Assembly (NCBI GenBank): GCA_028293725.1
Contig: JAQGOE010000343.1
Span: forward strand, 1-16,202
From: Gammaproteobacteria bacterium
GTDB lineage: Bacteria > Pseudomonadota > Gammaproteobacteria > Steroidobacterales > Steroidobacteraceae
Reading direction: 5' to 3'
DNA: 16,202 nt
A program made the position numbers and the translations under genes. Of this stretch, positions 13,233 through 16,202 are shown one piece after another. How positions within the stretch are numbered: position 1 is the first letter of the stretch; each line of letters starts with the position of its first letter. The notes under the pieces are model-generated. The model was given only the letters and a program-made list of their open reading frames with translations, made no database searches and had not been told where the DNA came from.

Positions 13233-14894
13233 GTGGACTCAGCTGTGACACACATCAGGCGTCGATGGGCATCGATTGCCCTTTGCGTAATCGGCGGCGC
13301 TGCCCAAACGCTCTGCGCCGGCGCGACCCCGTCCAATCCCTACACCTACTTGCATCACGCGGTTTCTACGGACGTGTCCGCGGCGCAGTTTGCCTTCGAT
13401 CGTGGCCTCACATTGGTGTTCGCCTACGAAGGCGACGAGGCAGAGCGTGCGTTCCGTGAGGCGGCGCGGCTTGACCCTTCGTTGGCCATGGCCTGGTGGG
13501 GCATTGCGCTCGCCGTGGGTCCCAACATCAACTACCCACCTGAACCCAAGGCAACGGGCGTTGCCGCAGCGTCGATGGAGCGTGCCAAGGTCCTTGCCGA
13601 AAAGCGTGCGACGGCCGATGAGCGGCAGTACATAGAGGCGCTGAGTGCGCGCTACAGTTCCGATGAGAAGCCCGACTACGACAAGCTGGCGATCGCCTAT
13701 CGCGAAGCGATGCGCGGCCTCGTGCATGCTCACCCAAACGATGCCGACGCGGCCGCGCTCTATGCCGAGGCCATCATGGACCTGCATCCGTGGCAACTGT
13801 GGAGCAGCGATGGAAAGCCCGGGCCCGATACGACCGAGCTGGTGGAACTGCTCGAGTCTGGCCTCAAGCGGAACCCCGCCCACATAGGGCTGCTGCACTA
13901 TTACATCCACGCGGTCGAGGCGAGCACAGACCCCGGGCGAGCCCTCGACGTTGCGCACCGGCTTGCAAAGTTGCCGATGGAGCCAGCCGAAAACCATCTC
14001 GTTCACATGCCTGCTCATATCTATCTGCGAGTAGGCGAGTGGGCGCCCGCCATTGAAGCCAACGAACATTCACTGCATCACGCGTTCGACTATAGGGTCG
14101 CGGACAATCCCAAGGCGGAGCCCACGTGCGGTCACTACGGCGCTTTTATCACCTATGCTTACATGATGGTCGGAAACGAGCTGCGCTCGCGTCAGTCGGC
14201 GCTGGACTGCAAGGGCATCAATAACGATCCGACGCGCGCGCTGTCGGTACTCCTGCGCTTCCATGCATGGGATGACGTGCTGTCCTTTCCCAAGCCTACT
14301 CCGGATCTCAATGGCTATGGCAAGCACGCTCACGCGGTAACCGGCTTCTGGCATTTCAGCCGCGGCCTTGCCTTCAGGGCGCAGGGACGGCTCGATCGAG
14401 CGGAATATGAGCTCAAGGCGCTGCAGACTGAAGCGGCACTCTTGCCAGCACCACCTGATTCGCATGGTGCTCTTGACCTCGAACATGCGAATGAGAACCT
14501 GTGGACTGTTAGTAGTAGGGGCGCCATGGAGCTCGCAACTGCAATCCTGAGGGCTCGACTCGCGGAGGCGCGAGGCCAACTCGCCCAAGCGACGGATTTG
14601 CTACGAGACGCCGTACAGATCCAGGACGGGATGCCTTACGGCGAACCTCCCGCTTGGTTCTATCCGGTGCGCGAGAGTCTCGGCGCGTTACTGTTGAAGC
14701 GTGGTGACACCGCAGATGCAGAGACTACTTTCCTTGAAGGAGCACGCCTTTCACCGCACGATCCGCGGATGCTGCTCGGGTTGTCCGAGGCCCGGAGTGC
14801 AGCAGGGCACGCAGCGGACGCGGTGGCGGCCCGGAGGGAATTCATGGCGCTGTGGCAGGGAGCGGACGGCGAGCCCAAGGTCGCCGACTTCTAG
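13233..14894 (+). CDS. Secreted tetratricopeptide-repeat protein
   Basis: A 553-residue TPR protein. GTG 13233 is chosen because AGGAGG lies at 13223-13228 and the resulting N-terminus is a signal peptide (RRR, hydrophobic core, cleavage after AGA at 29-31). The frame stays open upstream to TTG 13152, but that version would bury the signal. A first repeat at about 50-90 has FAFDRGLTLVFAYEGDEAERAF and LDPSLAMAWWGIAL. Further helical repeats run through the middle, with clear TPRs again at about 480-545. Histidine-rich patches (HLVHMPAHIYLRVGEW, HSLHHAF) are typical of this group of large uncharacterised TPR proteins. It has no enzymatic motif; a periplasmic scaffold role is likely. The L,D-transpeptidase gene starts 25 bp after its stop. 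Confidence 0.82.
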   Translation: MDSAVTHIRRRWASIALCVIGGAAQTLCAGATPSNPYTYLHHAVSTDVSAAQFAFDRGLTLVFAYEGDEAERAFREAARLDPSLAMAWWGIALAVGPNINYPPEPKATGVAAASMERAKVLAEKRATADERQYIEALSARYSSDEKPDYDKLAIAYREAMRGLVHAHPNDADAAALYAEAIMDLHPWQLWSSDGKPGPDTTELVELLESGLKRNPAHIGLLHYYIHAVEASTDPGRALDVAHRLAKLPMEPAENHLVHMPAHIYLRVGEWAPAIEANEHSLHHAFDYRVADNPKAEPTCGHYGAFITYAYMMVGNELRSRQSALDCKGINNDPTRALSVLLRFHAWDDVLSFPKPTPDLNGYGKHAHAVTGFWHFSRGLAFRAQGRLDRAEYELKALQTEAALLPAPPDSHGALDLEHANENLWTVSSRGAMELATAILRARLAEARGQLAQATDLLRDAVQIQDGMPYGEPPAWFYPVRESLGALLLKRGDTADAETTFLEGARLSPHDPRMLLGLSEARSAAGHAADAVAARREFMALWQGADGEPKVADF

Positions 14895-14919
14895 CCGTTG
14901 TTAGTCCAAAGGCAGTTAA

Positions 14920-15420
14920 ATGTCGCTTGACGCAGTGGTGGGCCGCTGGATCCGAATCAACCTCGGAACCCAGCTTCTCGAGCTACTCGAAGGCGATGTG
15001 GTGTTGTCAACGTATCCCGTTTCGACTGCCACAAATGGCAGTGGCGAGCGCGTTGGCAGTGAGCAAACACCTCGCGGCTTGCACGAGGTCAGGGAGTTAA
15101 TCGGCCACGGCGTGCCGTCAGGCGCGGTATTCGTCGGTCGAAAGTGGACCGGCGAGGTCTGTACACTGGAGCTTCAGGCTGGAAATCCGGAAAGGGACTG
15201 GATGCTATCCCGTCTGATCTGGCTCGCTGGACTTGAAGTCGGCAGGAATTGCGGCGGAGACGTCGACACCTTCGCACGGTACATTTATATCCACGGCACG
15301 CCCGACAGTGAACCGGTTGGCGAACCCCACTCCCACGGCTGCATCCGGATGCGCAATGCCGACGTTATCGCAATCTTTGACCAGGTCGATATCGGTACCG
15401 TGGTTCGGATCGACGAATAG
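14920..15420 (+). CDS. L,D-transpeptidase (YkuD domain), short form without visible signal peptide
   Basis: A 166-residue YkuD-family protein. The catalytic site is intact: H125-G-T, then SHGCIRMRNAD with H139, nucleophile C141 and R143/R145. YkuD enzymes form 3-3 crosslinks in peptidoglycan or attach proteins to it, acting in the periplasm. This version starts directly in the domain (IRINLGTQLLELLEGD) and has no signal peptide or lipobox, as in many short proteobacterial members. Either export is by an unrecognised route or the true start lies elsewhere. The ATG at 14920 has only a weak GGCAG upstream. Its closeness to the TPR gene (25 bp) suggests co-transcription, so a joint envelope role is possible. 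Confidence 0.88.
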   Translation: MSLDAVVGRWIRINLGTQLLELLEGDVVLSTYPVSTATNGSGERVGSEQTPRGLHEVRELIGHGVPSGAVFVGRKWTGEVCTLELQAGNPERDWMLSRLIWLAGLEVGRNCGGDVDTFARYIYIHGTPDSEPVGEPHSHGCIRMRNADVIAIFDQVDIGTVVRIDE

Positions 15421-15463
15421 CGCTGGCTCCCCGTTCTCTAGTCGCAACGTCCACAGATCCATA

Positions 15464-15485
15464 AAGTGGCCCACTTATATTTTTA
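15464..15485 (+). terminator. Possible weak intrinsic terminator after the L,D-transpeptidase gene
   Basis: AAGTG (15464-15468) and CACTT (15472-15476) form a 5-bp stem with a 3-nt loop, followed by ATATTTTTA. The short stem makes this a weak candidate, but it lies about 45 bp after the stop and before a new gene with its own ribosome site, where a terminator would be expected. Confidence 0.4.
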
Positions 15486-15558
15486 CCAAGCGGCCCTTTG
15501 ATCTGCGCCACTTACAGAACACCTTAAGGAGGTACGCTGACAAAGTGAGGTAGGTCCG

Positions 15559-16202
15559 ATGAAATTGACGCTTTCTGCCGGCCTTTGCGCGCTGCTGTTC
15601 GCCGGTGCTGGCCTCATCGGGGGCGGGTATGCGCAGGCCGCTCGCTCCCTGGCTGACGTCATCGCATCGGCCGTCGCAGATCCAGCGCGGCCGGAAGGCG
15701 ATCGCAATCGCGATGTGGCGCGCAAGCCGGTCGAATCGCTGCAATTCTCAAGTGTCAAACCAGGTGATGCGGTCGCGGATTTTAATGCCAATGCCGGGTA
15801 CTTCACGCGTCTGTTTTCTGACGTCGTTGGGAGCCGCGGCCATGTATACGCCATCGAGCCCGTTGAAATTCAGCAGTACATTGCGAAATCGACAGCCGAG
15901 TTACAGGGGTATGCAGCCAATCGCCGCAACATCACAGTCTCAGTCGAGACTGCGCTCGACAGTCTCCGCTTGCCCAGGAGGCTTGATCTCTTCTGGATTT
16001 CGCAGAACTACCACGATCTCCATAACAAGTACTTTGGTCCGGTGGACATCGCCGCGTTCAACAAAGCCGTATTCGATGCCTTGAAGCCTGGCGGCTCGTA
16101 CGTCGTCCTCGACCACACAGCCGCACCCGGTGCCCCGGCTGATGTTACGGAGACTCTACACCGCATCGATCCCGCCACAGTACGTCGCGAAGTGGAAGCC
16201 GC
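15559..16202 (+). CDS. Exported class I SAM-dependent methyltransferase-like protein (COG4798 type), 5' part
   Basis: An open frame of 214 codons that runs off the window. The start at ATG 15559 follows GAGG (15547-15550) at 8 nt; a stronger AAGGAGG at 15528-15534 lies too far upstream. The first 25 residues form a signal peptide (LCALLFAGAGLIGGGYAQA). The Rossmann methyltransferase motif I appears as VADFNANAGYFTRLFSDVVG, with VYAIEP as the acidic loop and ALKPGGSYVVLDH as the later conserved strand. This matches the COG4798 group of predicted methyltransferases. An export signal on a SAM-binding fold is unusual but recurrent in that group. SAM is not expected in the periplasm, so the true role is unclear. 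Confidence 0.82.
   Translation, partial: MKLTLSAGLCALLFAGAGLIGGGYAQAARSLADVIASAVADPARPEGDRNRDVARKPVESLQFSSVKPGDAVADFNANAGYFTRLFSDVVGSRGHVYAIEPVEIQQYIAKSTAELQGYAANRRNITVSVETALDSLRLPRRLDLFWISQNYHDLHNKYFGPVDIAAFNKAVFDALKPGGSYVVLDHTAAPGAPADVTETLHRIDPATVRREVEA

Noticed and set aside
13239..14069. A 276-codon minus-strand open frame opposite the TPR gene
   Set aside because: The plus-strand product has a signal peptide and TPR helices; the antisense frame is unrecognisable.

Overview
The window is GC-rich with tight operons and clear Shine-Dalgarno (SD) sites. It carries proteobacterial-type genes: a cytochrome b561, short YkuD and DUF1993 proteins, a GST, and secreted TPR and Asp-box proteins. 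I read it as a chromosomal accessory stretch of a gammaproteobacterium, possibly near Steroidobacteraceae or Xanthomonadales. The placement is inferred from gene style only. No tRNA, rRNA, CRISPR array, transposase or integrase was seen.

Layout. (1) 2-166: 3' end of a cytochrome b561 gene. (2) 387-2942: a three-gene operon with an SDR oxidoreductase, a SigG/TIGR02960-type ECF sigma factor with a fused SnoaL-like domain, and a signal-peptide-bearing NAD(P)-binding Rossmann protein. No anti-sigma gene is present. Related-looking non-coding blocks flank this operon (232-346 and 2952-3035). (3) 3082-4583: a type IV toxin-antitoxin-like pair with the AbiEii-like nucleotidyltransferase first and the AbiEi-like antitoxin second, overlapping by 4 bp; this is the reverse of the canonical abiE order. 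(4) 4586-4795 (minus): a small two-CxxC protein. Its upstream region, shared with an ArsR gene, holds two perfect inverted repeats. (5) 4990-6499: an ArsR - AHSA1/SRPBCC - GST operon. (6) 6519-8528 (minus): a secreted beta-lactamase-fold serine hydrolase followed by a DUF1993 protein. (7) 8739-9896: a BioF2/CelD-like acetyltransferase, then a hairpin terminator that serves mainly the next gene. (8) 10058-11974 (minus): a secreted Asp-box (sialidase-like propeller) protein. (9) 12417-13096 (minus): a decayed S41 peptidase pseudogene. (10) 13233-14894: a secreted TPR protein, then a short L,D-transpeptidase (14920-15420) and the start of a secreted SAM-methyltransferase-like protein (15559 to the window edge).

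How they fit together. The sigma operon, the ArsR operon and the toxin-antitoxin pair each look self-contained and probably self-regulated, with regulator and effectors co-transcribed and dyads at the promoters. The rest is mostly single exported enzymes with no evident shared pathway. The points most worth following are the reversed AbiE-like module, the matching blocks around the sigma operon, the exported Rossmann protein controlled with a sigma factor, and the two dyads between the small zinc-ribbon gene and arsR.
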